DNA of 64,000 bases from Thermococcus sp. AM4 (lineage in GTDB: Archaea; Methanobacteriota_B; Thermococci; Thermococcales; Thermococcaceae), in contig NC_016051.1 of NCBI RefSeq assembly GCF_000151205.2, positions 1,736,001-1,800,000 of the forward strand, written 5' to 3'. Of the stretch, positions 26,911 to 35,715 are shown piece by piece. How positions within the stretch are numbered: position 1 is the first letter of the stretch; each line of letters opens with the position of its first letter. The notes below the pieces were generated by a model. The model did not search any database and was not told the origin of the DNA. It was given only the letters and a program-made list of their open reading frames with translations. A program made the translations under genes and the position numbers.

Positions 26911-26988
26911 TGGTGCGGTGGCCGGGATTTGAACCCGGGTTACCGGCTTGGGAGGCCGGTGTCCTAGACCAGGCTAGACTACCACCGC
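26911..26988 (-). tRNA. tRNA-Gly (anticodon CCC)
   Basis: On the minus strand the acceptor GCGGTGG starts at 26988 and pairs with CCACCGC near the 3' end. The anticodon stem CCGGC/GCCGG encloses the loop CTCCCAA, giving anticodon CCC, and the T arm CCCGGGTTCAAATCCCGG is standard. The discriminator is A (26914) and CCA is encoded (26911-26913). It lies 11 bases after tRNA-Phe and is probably co-transcribed with it. Confidence 0.96.
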
Positions 26989-26999
26989 ACTGAGAGAAG

Positions 27000-27076
27000 T
27001 GGTGGGGCGAGGGGGATTTGAACCCCCGACACCCGGATCTTCAGTCCGGCGCTCTCCCAGGCTGAGCTACCGCCCC
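27000..27076 (-). tRNA. tRNA-Phe (anticodon GAA)
   Basis: On the minus strand GGGGCGG (from 27076) pairs with TCGCCCC. The D arm has TAGCTCAG, the anticodon stem CCGGA/TCCGG encloses CTGAAGA (anticodon GAA), and the T arm is GGGGGTTCAAATCCCCC. Discriminator A and an encoded CCA (27000-27002) follow. A TATA box in the palindrome GATTTATAAATC (27103-27114) lies about 30 bases upstream and should drive both tRNAs. Confidence 0.97.
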
Positions 27077-27244
27077 ACGCTCAAAGATAAGGGCAAAAAA
27101 GAGATTTATAAATCTTGCGGTGTTTCTCTCATCGTATTCACGGGTTGTATCCATAAACCTTTTAAGTACCTAACATCGTAAGTTCCACAAAACTAGAGAG
27201 AATGCAAGGCCAACTGTTTATATGCGTGGTAGTAGGTGAGGCCC

Positions 27245-28147
27245 ATGGCGGCAAGCTGGAAAAATGGTGCTGTTCTTGTCATTTTGATGTTGATTTTCAT
27301 GTCTATCACATTATCTTGGGTAGGAAGCGTCTCTGCTCAGTATAGTACCCCAAGACGTTCGGGAGTGTCCCCACTGTATAACGTTAGTGTCACTCTCCTC
27401 CACTGGAATGGAACCGGGTATTTGCCAGTTATAAAACCCGGCACTGGGGATTTAATCATTGCGAGCGTTGGTTATAAAGCCGTGGTGACGAATGTAACCT
27501 TTCTTAAAGATTCCCCCTTTTCCTGCACAATAAACGTCACCTACCGGGTAACGACAGCTTTCGGTATTGACGTTCCCATCAATAAGACTCTCTCCCGGGT
27601 CTTTGAAGTGGATAAGAAGACTAACTCAATAATCCTCAACGGGACCGCGGTATTCTTTCCTTTTTACGTGTGCAATAAGACTCTCAAGTATACGTATCAT
27701 TTCAACGAGAGCATTACTGCCAAAAAATTTGCTGACGAGATAGTATGGCGGAACGTCAGCGTTGATGAGTCCATTATGAACCTAACGTTCGGACCGATCT
27801 ACTCACTGAAAGGAAAAGACGTTCCAGGTTACCTCTGCTCAAAGGTTGACGTTGAGGCCAGAAAGTGCGTCGGCTTCGAGCCCTATCCGTCTCCGGTTTT
27901 GGACGTCAACTTTGTGGGCAACTATCCCATCGGCGTTTATGGAACGTACCCGAGTGACCCTTTGGGTATCATTCATGGGCCCGTCGAGATCACCGTGGGC
28001 CTTATAAAATCCGGAAGCAACGCTAGGCTTCTCAATGCAAAGCCGGTGAATACCTCAGGTAAAGAGGATTCGAGTGCACTTCCTTACATTGGCGGTATCC
28101 TCATCGCTGCCGTCGTGGGGATGGGCCTTTGGAGGGGCAGGCGATGA
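27245..28147 (+). CDS. Secreted membrane-anchored surface protein of an ABC exporter locus
   Basis: A 300-residue protein that I do not recognise. A signal peptide (NGAVLVILMLIFMSITLSW...VSA) is followed by about 230 residues of beta-rich, N-sequon-rich text with four or five Cys (FSCTINVT, YVCNKT, YLCSKV, ARKCVGF). A C-terminal helix (LPYIGGILIAAVVGMGLW) and RGRR tail close it. ATG 27245 follows GGTGAGG; the TATA box TTTATATG (27217-27224) lies only about 25 bases upstream, so the leader is very short. It overlaps the next gene by 4 bases (ATGA) and heads a four-gene operon with an ABC transporter. Confidence 0.72.
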   Translation: MAASWKNGAVLVILMLIFMSITLSWVGSVSAQYSTPRRSGVSPLYNVSVTLLHWNGTGYLPVIKPGTGDLIIASVGYKAVVTNVTFLKDSPFSCTINVTYRVTTAFGIDVPINKTLSRVFEVDKKTNSIILNGTAVFFPFYVCNKTLKYTYHFNESITAKKFADEIVWRNVSVDESIMNLTFGPIYSLKGKDVPGYLCSKVDVEARKCVGFEPYPSPVLDVNFVGNYPIGVYGTYPSDPLGIIHGPVEITVGLIKSGSNARLLNAKPVNTSGKEDSSALPYIGGILIAAVVGMGLWRGRR

Positions 28148-28925
28148 AATGGCTGGGAAGGAGGTTGACTTCAGACCTGGGGGTCATTCTTCTCATGATT
28201 CTCTCACCCGCCCTCGTCTACTACGGGATGTGGAGAACGATCAGCTCTTCTTGGCCCCTGGACATTAGCTCAAATGAGAGACTCGTTCCCTGTGGCAACA
28301 CAAACATTCCGGAAAACGTCATTTCCAGCGCTAATGCATTCTTCACCAAGCTCTCCAGCCTGCAGGAGGGAGCTTTTTCCAGTGCTCTTCACTGGGGGCT
28401 CTTCGCAGTGTTCTTCCTTTCCGGAGCTTTCGTTGTGTACTCCTTTGGTAGGGCGATCTCCACCGGTGATATTATCAATATAATTCCACTCCTTGGGTCC
28501 AAGGGAGGGCCTTTATTGAGTATTTCAAGATTTTCTTGCTCTACGCCCTTTTCCTCTCCAGCACTTTGGCCTTCTCTTCTGCGTTATTATTTGATACGTA
28601 TGCCCTTCCTGCTGAGCCTAAAGTTGTGATCTCAGTGTTCGTTGCATTTTTTGGATCCTCCTTGTGGGGGATTTCTTTCTCTATGCTGACTCTTTCTGCA
28701 CTTAGGGAGCATGCGTCAGCGCTCCTTTCCCTAATCGGGGTAGTTTTACTAGCGTCTTCAGGTGGCAATATCGAAACTGTGCTGATGCCTTATGACCAGG
28801 TGTTTCTCTGGATTTTCTCGGGCTTCAGGGCAACTCCCAGTAAGTACGCCGTTTTGGGAGTCCTTCTCTCTGCGTTGGGTCTTTTAGCTGCTTACCTAGT
28901 ATTTGAAAGGAGGGATATTGGATGA
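28144..28925 (+). pseudogene. ABC-2-type permease, interrupted by a frameshift near 28500-28511
   Basis: Two reading frames make one membrane protein. From ATG 28144 a first helix and an extracytoplasmic loop lead to SFGRAISTGDIINIIPLLGSK, after which the frame drifts into nonsense and stops at 28629. In another frame, codons from about 28506 continue sensibly as RAFIEYFKIFLLYALFLSSTL and run through four or five more helices to 28925. The split lies in the run GGGAGGGCC. A lost base or sequencing error fits; programmed frameshifting is possible but no slippery heptamer is obvious. The operon's ATPase is intact, so a working permease would be expected. Confidence 0.7.
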
Positions 28926-29344
28926 AAATTACGATTTTCAGAATCATCATGTTTTCGTACCTGCTTCTTTCCCTAGTCGTGTTGGTTACATACAGTCAGG
29001 CTATGAAACCGTATAAGGTGACATGGGAGGGCCAGCACATCAGTATTAGAGGCGCGTGTAGGGCAATAAAGAAGCCTGTGCCTCTGCACACTCTGGGGAC
29101 TTACAAAGTGGATGCACCAAATGGTTCAGTAATAATAACCCGTGAAGGGATCTCAACAAATCCTGAGGAACTTAACCTCAAGCTTAGGGGGATCTACTTT
29201 TACTACATCGGTCCCTTGAACCAGAGCGTAGTGCTTAGGCTCACCCCACAGCCGAGAACTGATCGGTTGGCTTTGTACCTAGGTTTGACCCTTGTGGGGG
29301 GTGTAAGCGTTGCACTCGCTTTTAGAATGCTCGGGTTTGAGTAA
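28922..29344 (+). CDS. Small membrane protein in ABC exporter operon
   Basis: A 140-residue protein of unknown family. It has one N-terminal helix (FRIIMFSYLLLSLVVLVTY), about 85 residues outside with two short Cys/Lys-rich strands (ISIRGACRAIKK), and a C-terminal helix ([19 protein letters not shown]). It starts by ATGA overlap with the permease and overlaps the ATPase gene at its 3' end by 35 bases, so all four genes are translated together. It may be an accessory subunit of the exporter. Confidence 0.65.
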   Translation: MKITIFRIIMFSYLLLSLVVLVTYSQAMKPYKVTWEGQHISIRGACRAIKKPVPLHTLGTYKVDAPNGSVIITREGISTNPEELNLKLRGIYFYYIGPLNQSVVLRLTPQPRTDRLALYLGLTLVGGVSVALAFRMLGFE

Positions 29345-30125
29345 AACATACGGACGTGGAAGAAGTGCCGTGAAGGCCCTTGATAACGTTAGCTTTACAC
29401 TTACAGAGGGCATCTCCTACATTCTTGGGCCCAACGGGAGCGGAAAGAGCACGCTGATAAAGATACTCGCCGGACTGATACGGCAGGATTCAGGGGATGT
29501 AAAAATCAAAGGTGTGCCCCTCGGGGAATACCCCTCTAAACAGGTGGGTTTTGCGTTTGAAAGACCGGTGATCCATCCGCGACTTGTTGTTGGCGAGCAC
29601 ATAAGGGACGTTGCAACATATCGCGGAGAGGACAACAGTGATGATCTAATTCAAATCTTTGGGCTTGATGAAGTTAAAAATAAGAGATTCGGGGAACTGT
29701 CTATGGGGTACAAACGGCGTTTCCTCGTTGCCTTGGCCTTTGCAGGATTTCCGGACGTTGTTTTTCTTGATGAACCCTTCAGCAACGTTGACATTGTGGC
29801 AAAGATGGAGATAATGGACGGGATAAAAACCCTGAGGAAGAAACACAATATCAGCGTGGTCATAGTCTCCCACGTCTTCGATAACATTCCTGAGATAGAC
29901 TCCTTGGTGGTTCTCTACGGGGGCAGGGTGATTGCGAATCCAATTGGAAAAGAGATACGGCTTCTCAGGAAGATCAGGTTTGTCTTTTCAGATGAAGTCG
30001 TTGAAAACAATATTAAAAGGGCCGTTGAGCTTATACGTGCTGGAAAAGATCCTAAGGTGGTTGAGTGCATAGGGGTGGAGGAGGGAATAATGGAACTCCT
30101 GAAGAAGAAATCTAACGAGACCTAA
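29310..30125 (+). CDS. ABC transporter ATPase of exporter type
   Basis: A 271-residue ATPase. Walker A is [11 protein letters not shown] (about residues 39-49), the signature is degenerate (LSMGYKRR near 130), Walker B is [12 protein letters not shown], and the switch is VIVSHVFD. The degenerate signature is common in ABC-2 exporters such as NatA- or lantibiotic-type pumps. The start is TTG 29310 inside the preceding gene; no in-frame ATG exists before Walker A. With the membrane partners upstream it should energise export of an unknown compound or the adjacent surface protein. It is convergent with queC by a 4-base overlap. Confidence 0.88.
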   Translation: MHSLLECSGLSKTYGRGRSAVKALDNVSFTLTEGISYILGPNGSGKSTLIKILAGLIRQDSGDVKIKGVPLGEYPSKQVGFAFERPVIHPRLVVGEHIRDVATYRGEDNSDDLIQIFGLDEVKNKRFGELSMGYKRRFLVALAFAGFPDVVFLDEPFSNVDIVAKMEIMDGIKTLRKKHNISVVIVSHVFDNIPEIDSLVVLYGGRVIANPIGKEIRLLRKIRFVFSDEVVENNIKRAVELIRAGKDPKVVECIGVEEGIMELLKKKSNET

Positions 30126-30837
30126 ATCTTCGGCTCCACCGCGTAAACGGTCCTGTCCTCTCCTATGCCCTCAATGAGACCGCGGTGTCTTCTGACACAG
30201 CTCTCGCACTGGCCGCAGTGTATCGGTTTGCCGTCCTCGGTGAAGCCCTTCGGCATGTAGCAGGAGTTGGAGTACTCGTACTTGGCGTTCAGCTCCTTAA
30301 GGAGCCTCGCTATGCCCCTCTTGTCGAGGTCTATGAGTGGAGCGACGACCTTCACCTCGGCCATTGTTCCGTACTTCAGCATCTCGTTCATCTTCTCGAC
30401 GAACTCGGGCGTGTTGTCCGGGAAGGTTGCTCCTTCTTCCGCGTTGAAGCCGACTATTATATCCCCACCTCCGAGTGCATCGAGGAGAGAAGCGGCAACC
30501 GCTATCAAAACCACGTTACGAGCGGGAACCCAGACGCTTTTGGCCGTCTCCTTCGCCCTCTCGAAGTCCTCAAGCTCCTGAGCGGTTACCTTCGGCGTCT
30601 CTCCACCGACGAGCGTCGTTCCGCGAAGCTTTGAGAACTCCTCAAGGAAGTCAAGGCGAACTATCTTCAGCGGAACGTTCAGCTCCTTCGAGAAGAACTC
30701 CGCAACTCTGTTCGTAACGCGCTCCTCGTTGCTCCCGTAGTTGATGACGAGCATTATGACCTCGTCGTAGTTCTTCTTCGCCCAGTAGAGGCAGGCCGTT
30801 GAGTCGAGTCCACCGGAAAACAGCACCACCGCGCGCT

Positions 30838-30841
<4 letters not shown>
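30122..30841 (-). CDS. queC: 7-cyano-7-deazaguanine synthase
   Basis: A 239-residue PP-loop enzyme converting 7-carboxy-7-deazaguanine to preQ0, needed for archaeosine in archaeal tRNA. The ATP-binding SGGLDST is at residues 9-15. The zinc site is formed by SCYMPKG and [14 protein letters not shown] near the C-terminus. The start codon overlaps the stop of the upstream PIN-domain gene by 4 bases, so it is translated from the same message as the VapBC-like pair. That is an odd partnership. Confidence 0.96.
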
Positions 30842-31478
<637 letters not shown>

Positions 31479-31555
31479 TCACCGTAGTATAGTAGGTTTT
31501 TCTCCTATAAAGCTCTTCTGGCCAGAAGGAGTATGGGACAAAACAGGATAAAACC

Positions 31556-32458
31556 TCACTCAAGGGCGAGGCCAACTATCTCATCCACGCTCGAAAAGCC
31601 CTCGCCCTCGAGGTAGGCTTCGATGCCCTCTTTGATTTCCCTGAAGACCTTCCAGCCCCTGAGCGAGACCGCCGTTCCAATCTGAAGCGCTGAGGCCCCG
31701 GCCAGGAGAAACTCAACGGCGTCCTGCCACGTTGTTATTCCGCCGATGCCTATCACCGGAACCTCAAGGGCTTTCGCGAGGTCGTAAACCGCTCTGAGCG
31801 CGACGGGCTTAACACCGGGTCCGGAGTAACCGCCGACGCGGTTGCTGAGGATTGGTTTCCTTGCGTAGATGTCAATGGCAACGGCCTTGAGGGTGTTTAT
31901 CGCCGAGACGGCATCTGCACCGGCCTTCTCAGCCGCCAAGCCGAGCTTCGTGATGTCATCTATGTTCGGCGTCAGCTTCGCAATAACCGGCTTATCGGTG
32001 GCGTCCTTGACGGCTTTCACAACCTCGTAGACGTTCTCCGGCTTCTGGCCGATTTCCATGCCGTAGCCTTTGGCGTGGGGACAGCTGAGGTTCAGCTCGA
32101 AGGCATCAGCAACGTCACTCAGCTTTTGGGCTAAGAAGGCGAACTCCTCAGGCGTTCCCCCGAAAATCGAGACTATCAGCGGGAAGTCAAAGGTGTAGCC
32201 CTCAACCATCTCAAGGAAGCCCTTCCATCCGGGGTTCGGCAGGCCCATCGCGTTTATCAAGCCGCAGGGAAGCTCGACGATTGTGGGGTTGTCGTAGCCC
32301 TTCCTCGGCTCGATTCCGATTGATTTTGTAACGACTCCTCCAGCACCTTCCTCGTGCGCTCGAATCCACTGCTCCGGAACCTTGTCGTTGATTCCCGATG
32401 CGAGAATGAGCGGGTTCTCGAACCTCAGTCCAAAAAGCTCGACCTCAAGGCTCGCCAT
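31556..32458 (-). CDS. pyrD: Dihydroorotate dehydrogenase, class 1
   Basis: A 300-residue FMN enzyme of de novo pyrimidine synthesis. The start FENPLILASGINDK, the catalytic-Cys loop LNLSCPHAKGYG, PVIAKLTPN with the FMN-binding Lys, and the closing GIGGITTWQDAVEFLLAGASALQ region are all present. The Cys base is typical of class 1B/1S enzymes, which use a separate electron-transfer subunit. No PyrK is in the window. GAGGTGTC precedes ATG 32458. Confidence 0.95.
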   Translation of the reverse strand: MASLEVELFGLRFENPLILASGINDKVPEQWIRAHEEGAGGVVTKSIGIEPRKGYDNPTIVELPCGLINAMGLPNPGWKGFLEMVEGYTFDFPLIVSIFGGTPEEFAFLAQKLSDVADAFELNLSCPHAKGYGMEIGQKPENVYEVVKAVKDATDKPVIAKLTPNIDDITKLGLAAEKAGADAVSAINTLKAVAIDIYARKPILSNRVGGYSGPGVKPVALRAVYDLAKALEVPVIGIGGITTWQDAVEFLLAGASALQIGTAVSLRGWKVFREIKEGIEAYLEGEGFSSVDEIVGLALE

Positions 32459-32492
32459 CTTGACACCTCAAAGTCAAAAAGAGGGAGGAACT

Positions 32493-33491
32493 TTAAGCCT
32501 TTTGGATTAGTTTGAGCATCTCCTCGCCGTAGTGGAAGACCCCCGGGAAGCCGCCGGTGTGGATGAAGAGCACGGTTTCGCTGAGTTCTCCCCTCTCGGC
32601 CAGCTTCATGAGGCCGTAGAAGGCCTTTCCGGTGTAGACCGGGTCGAGGATTATCCCCTCGCTCGTGCCGACGAACCTTATGAGCTCCGCAACTTCCTTC
32701 ACTATCTTTCCATATGCTCCGAAGCCGTAGTCGTGGATTTCCGGCTCAGGGACTTCAACGGTAACTCCGATTAGCTCCGACGCCTCAAGGGCGAGTTTCT
32801 TCACGCGCTCTCCCAGGCCTTCAACGAAGCCGCCGACGTCCATGCCGACGACCTTCCATGGAGCTCTCACGAGGGCCGAGCCGAGGAGCAGGCCTGCCAG
32901 GGTTCCCCCACTGCCGACGGCGTCAACGACCGAGTCGAACTCAACGCCAAGCCTTTTCATCTGTGTGTGGATTTCTCCAACGGCCCTCACGTAGCCGAGC
33001 GTTCCAACGGGAGAGGCCCCGCCTGCGGGAATGAGGTAGGGTTTCTTTCCCTCTTTCTTCAGCTCTTCGGCAACCTCCTTGGCAATCGGCCACAGCTCGC
33101 TCGTCTTCTCGACGCTGTAAACTCTCGTCTCGATTCCCATGAGCTTGTCGAGGAGGTAATTGCCCTTGAGCTCTTTCTTTCCCCTTAGAACGAGAACGGC
33201 ATCTAATCCGAGGCTCTTGGCAGCGAGAGCGGTAACGAACGCGTGGTTGGAGTGGACGGCACCGGTTGTTATGACCGTGTCGCAACCTTTGGCTATCGCG
33301 TCGCCGAGCAGGAACTCGAGCTTTCTGACCTTGTTTCCGCCGATTCCGAAGCCGGTCAAGTCGTCGCGCTTGACGTAGACGTCAACGCCGAGCCTTTCGC
33401 TGACCTTCGGGAGGTACTGAATCGGGGTCTCCCACTTTATCAGCTCAACCCTCGGGAACCTCGCGAGAAGCGAACCTATCTTTGGGTGCAT
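32493..33491 (-). CDS. PLP-dependent ACC deaminase / D-cysteine desulfhydrase family enzyme
   Basis: About 332 residues of the fold-type II PLP family. The Schiff-base Lys is in GGNKVRKLE, TTGAVHSNHA provides the substrate loop, and AVGSGGTLAGLLLG is the phosphate-binding Gly loop. Sequence alone does not separate ACC deaminase from D-cysteine desulfhydrase or amino-acid lyase activity. ATG 33491 is chosen because GGTGGTT lies just upstream and the longer reading would run into the SRP RNA gene. It lies 34 bases upstream of pyrD on the same strand. Confidence 0.9.
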   Translation of the reverse strand: MHPKIGSLLARFPRVELIKWETPIQYLPKVSERLGVDVYVKRDDLTGFGIGGNKVRKLEFLLGDAIAKGCDTVITTGAVHSNHAFVTALAAKSLGLDAVLVLRGKKELKGNYLLDKLMGIETRVYSVEKTSELWPIAKEVAEELKKEGKKPYLIPAGGASPVGTLGYVRAVGEIHTQMKRLGVEFDSVVDAVGSGGTLAGLLLGSALVRAPWKVVGMDVGGFVEGLGERVKKLALEASELIGVTVEVPEPEIHDYGFGAYGKIVKEVAELIRFVGTSEGIILDPVYTGKAFYGLMKLAERGELSETVLFIHTGGFPGVFHYGEEMLKLIQKA

Positions 33492-33536
33492 CGGAACCAC
33501 CGTTGAGATTTGGGTAGAAACGTTCAAAAGTTTAGC

Positions 33537-33854
33537 GGCGGCGGGCGCGCCCGGGGGTGGGAACCCTCCACCGCGCCCCTCCACCGGGGCTCCCTCACCC
33601 CCGCTACCCCGGGAGCGCCGAACGTCCCGCCTACCGCTGCTCCCTTCCGGGCCTGGCGGGGTTCGGCGGGCAAAGGGCGTTAGCCCGGCCCTCCAGCCGG
33701 ACCTCGCCCACCGCCGGCCCCCCGGGACGAGGGCTCATCGTTACACCCCGGCTTCGGGGCGCGGTTTTGGGAACCGCCCCCCGGGCTTCGGCCCCGGCAT
33801 ATCGGCGGTTTCCGGTTACAGGGGACGCCGAACCCCCCGGCCTAGCCCGCCGCC
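33537..33854 (-). ncRNA. Signal recognition particle (7S) RNA
   Basis: About 318 very G+C-rich bases. The 5' end GGCGGCGGGC pairs with the 3' end GCCCGCCGCC. On the minus strand the SRP54-binding helix 8 shows CCAGGCCCGGAAGGGAGCAG (33637-33656), the hallmark of SRP RNAs. The Alu-like 5' domain contains the TGTAACCGG text. A TATA box (ATATATAAAG on the plus strand, 33875-33884) is about 25 bases upstream. Ends are placed from the terminal pairing and may shift a few bases. Confidence 0.95.
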
Positions 33855-33948
33855 AACGTTAGTTTCAAGGCTGGATATATAAAGGTTTGGTAGGCGTGGA
33901 TACCGAAAACCTCTTATTTTGAGAGGTTGTGGTAATGGGGGTGGTATT

Positions 33949-35394
33949 ATGAAAAGGATGTTGCCCTTCATAATTGCACTTATTCTCTCATCGCTGGCTG
34001 TTCCGGTGGTTAATGCCGAGAGCAACCCCTGGTGGGCGAAGAGCTACGGCGGTAAGTACGGGGATTTTGCCAGTGCAGCTGCCGTTGCTCCAAACGGAGA
34101 CATTATCATTGCTGGGGGCACTGACAGCTTCGGTGCTGGCTCTGCTGATGTTTGGGTTCTTAGACTTGATCGTGAGGGCGATGTGAAGTGGAGTAAGACC
34201 TATGGTGGATTGGGTAATGATTATGCCACCGCCCTCGTCGTTGCCCCAAACGGAGACATCGTTATCGCCGGGAATACCAAAAGCTTTGGTGCTGGAAGTT
34301 ATGACGTTTGGGTTCTTCGGCTTGATGCCAATGGTAATGTGAAGTGGAGTAAGACTTACGGTGCCTCTGGGTGGGATGAGGCCAAAGCCGTTGCCATTGC
34401 ACCAAACGGAGACATAATCGTGGCTGGTTACATGGACGGCGACGTATGGGTTCTTCGTTTGGACGAGAATGGAAACGTAAAATGGCAAAAAACCTATGGG
34501 GGGAGTGATGAGGAAGAGGCCTACGCGATCGCTCCGACTCGAGACGGAGGTATCGTTGTAGTGGGCTATACCTACAGCTTTGGCGCGGGTGCTCCCTTTT
34601 ATTCTAACGTCTGGGTCCTCCGCTTGGATGAAAACGGTGATGTAAAGTGGCAGAAAACCTATGGCGGGTTTAAAGACGATAGGGCTTCTACAGTTGCGGT
34701 AACTAAGAACGGAGACATCGTTGTGGCGGGATACACCGAAAGTTTTGGTTCCGGAGGGGAGGATGTTTGGGTCCTTCTGCTCGATAGAGATGGGAACGTT
34801 AAGTGGCAGAAGACTTACGGTGGGAATGGCAATGAGGAGGCTCACGGGGCTGTGATTGAGGGGAGTGGGGATATCATCATTGTAGGTGGTACTGAAAGCT
34901 TTGGTTCTGGCAGTTATGACGTTTGGGTTCTCCGGCTTGGTACCGACGGTAATGTAGAATGGCAGAAGACTTACGGGGGGTCCAGCAGTGATTGGGCCCA
35001 TGCAGTTGCTATCGCACCCGAGGGAGACGTTGCGGTCGTGGGCTGGACTATGAGCTTTGGCGCCGGTCGTGGGGACGCTTGGGTTCTCAGTCTTACTCCC
35101 GGAGGGGCCGGCTTTTCGTGGTTTAAGTCGAGTTTCTGGTTCTCCAGTGAAAGTTCAAACGCTCGAGTAATGGACACCGATGCTCAAATCGAAACTTCTA
35201 GTGCTCTGGAAAGTATCCCAAGCATTGAGGTCAAACAATCCAAAGCTGAAGTTTTAAGCGAAGGGCCAGTGGTGGAAACACAGTATCCCTCCAATGAAAG
35301 GGTTCTGGCAATTTTAGTATTCGGCATTGGCGGTGTAATGGTGGTGACTCTTTACAGGGCTCGCAAGAGAAAGAGACCCCACCCAGAGGACTAA
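33949..35394 (+). CDS. Surface protein with seven-repeat beta-propeller
   Basis: About 481 residues. A signal peptide (MLPFIIALILSSLAVPVVNA) leads into seven consecutive repeats of about 54 residues built as V(K/E)WxKTYGG...GDIIVAGxTxSFGAGSxDVWVLRLDxxGN, shown here in pieces. They probably fold as a seven-bladed propeller. A Ser/Glu-rich linker, one helix (LAILVFGIGGVMVVTLY) and a basic RARKRKR tail anchor it. ATG 33949 follows GGGGGTGGT. A 7-bp inverted repeat AACCTCT/AGAGGTT (33908-33928) lies in the promoter region, shared with the divergent SRP RNA. A diverged relative lacking signal and anchor is at 16393-17649. Confidence 0.8.
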   Translation: MKRMLPFIIALILSSLAVPVVNAESNPWWAKSYGGKYGDFASAAAVAPNGDIIIAGGTDSFGAGSADVWVLRLDREGDVKWSKTYGGLGNDYATALVVAPNGDIVIAGNTKSFGAGSYDVWVLRLDANGNVKWSKTYGASGWDEAKAVAIAPNGDIIVAGYMDGDVWVLRLDENGNVKWQKTYGGSDEEEAYAIAPTRDGGIVVVGYTYSFGAGAPFYSNVWVLRLDENGDVKWQKTYGGFKDDRASTVAVTKNGDIVVAGYTESFGSGGEDVWVLLLDRDGNVKWQKTYGGNGNEEAHGAVIEGSGDIIIVGGTESFGSGSYDVWVLRLGTDGNVEWQKTYGGSSSDWAHAVAIAPEGDVAVVGWTMSFGAGRGDAWVLSLTPGGAGFSWFKSSFWFSSESSNARVMDTDAQIETSSALESIPSIEVKQSKAEVLSEGPVVETQYPSNERVLAILVFGIGGVMVVTLYRARKRKRPHPED

Positions 35395-35715
35395 AACATC
35401 TTGAGTTTACAGAGAGGATCGATAAAGCTCCCCAGCTGAGCTGCTCCATACTAGCGGGGGAAAAGTATGAAATTTTGGTTTTTTGTTTTTACCCAACTCA
35501 CCTCAAGGTGGTTGGCAATCTCTGATATGTAGGGTTGCTAAACCCGAATGGGAACCGTCAGAGTTCCGGAACTGTGAGAAGTGAGTCACGTGCATTCCCG
35601 AATAAGACCCGAACTTTCTCTCTGTACCTCTCGTCTTGAAAACCAAAGGTTGCCCACCATCGGATTGAAAAATTTTCATAAGCCTGAGAGAGCATTCGCT
35701 CACAGGTGACGCTTA
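35395..35715. other. Intergenic region, 321 bases
   Basis: No gene, tRNA or clear sRNA could be supported in this stretch. It holds a T-rich run (GGTTTTTTGTTTTT near 35480) that could end the propeller transcript, and GGTGAC at 35705-35710 serving the proline dehydrogenase start. A weak TATA-like TTTTCATAAG near 35675 may be the promoter of the dehydrogenase operon. Confidence 0.5.

Noticed and set aside
26002-26932. Short frames in the hairpin-rich spacer
   Set aside because: They are composed of the inverted repeats, have no RBS and no recognisable domain.
33492-33584. N-terminal extension of the PLP enzyme
   Set aside because: The extra Gly/Pro/Ala-rich residues come from translating the SRP RNA end; ATG 33491 has a proper RBS.
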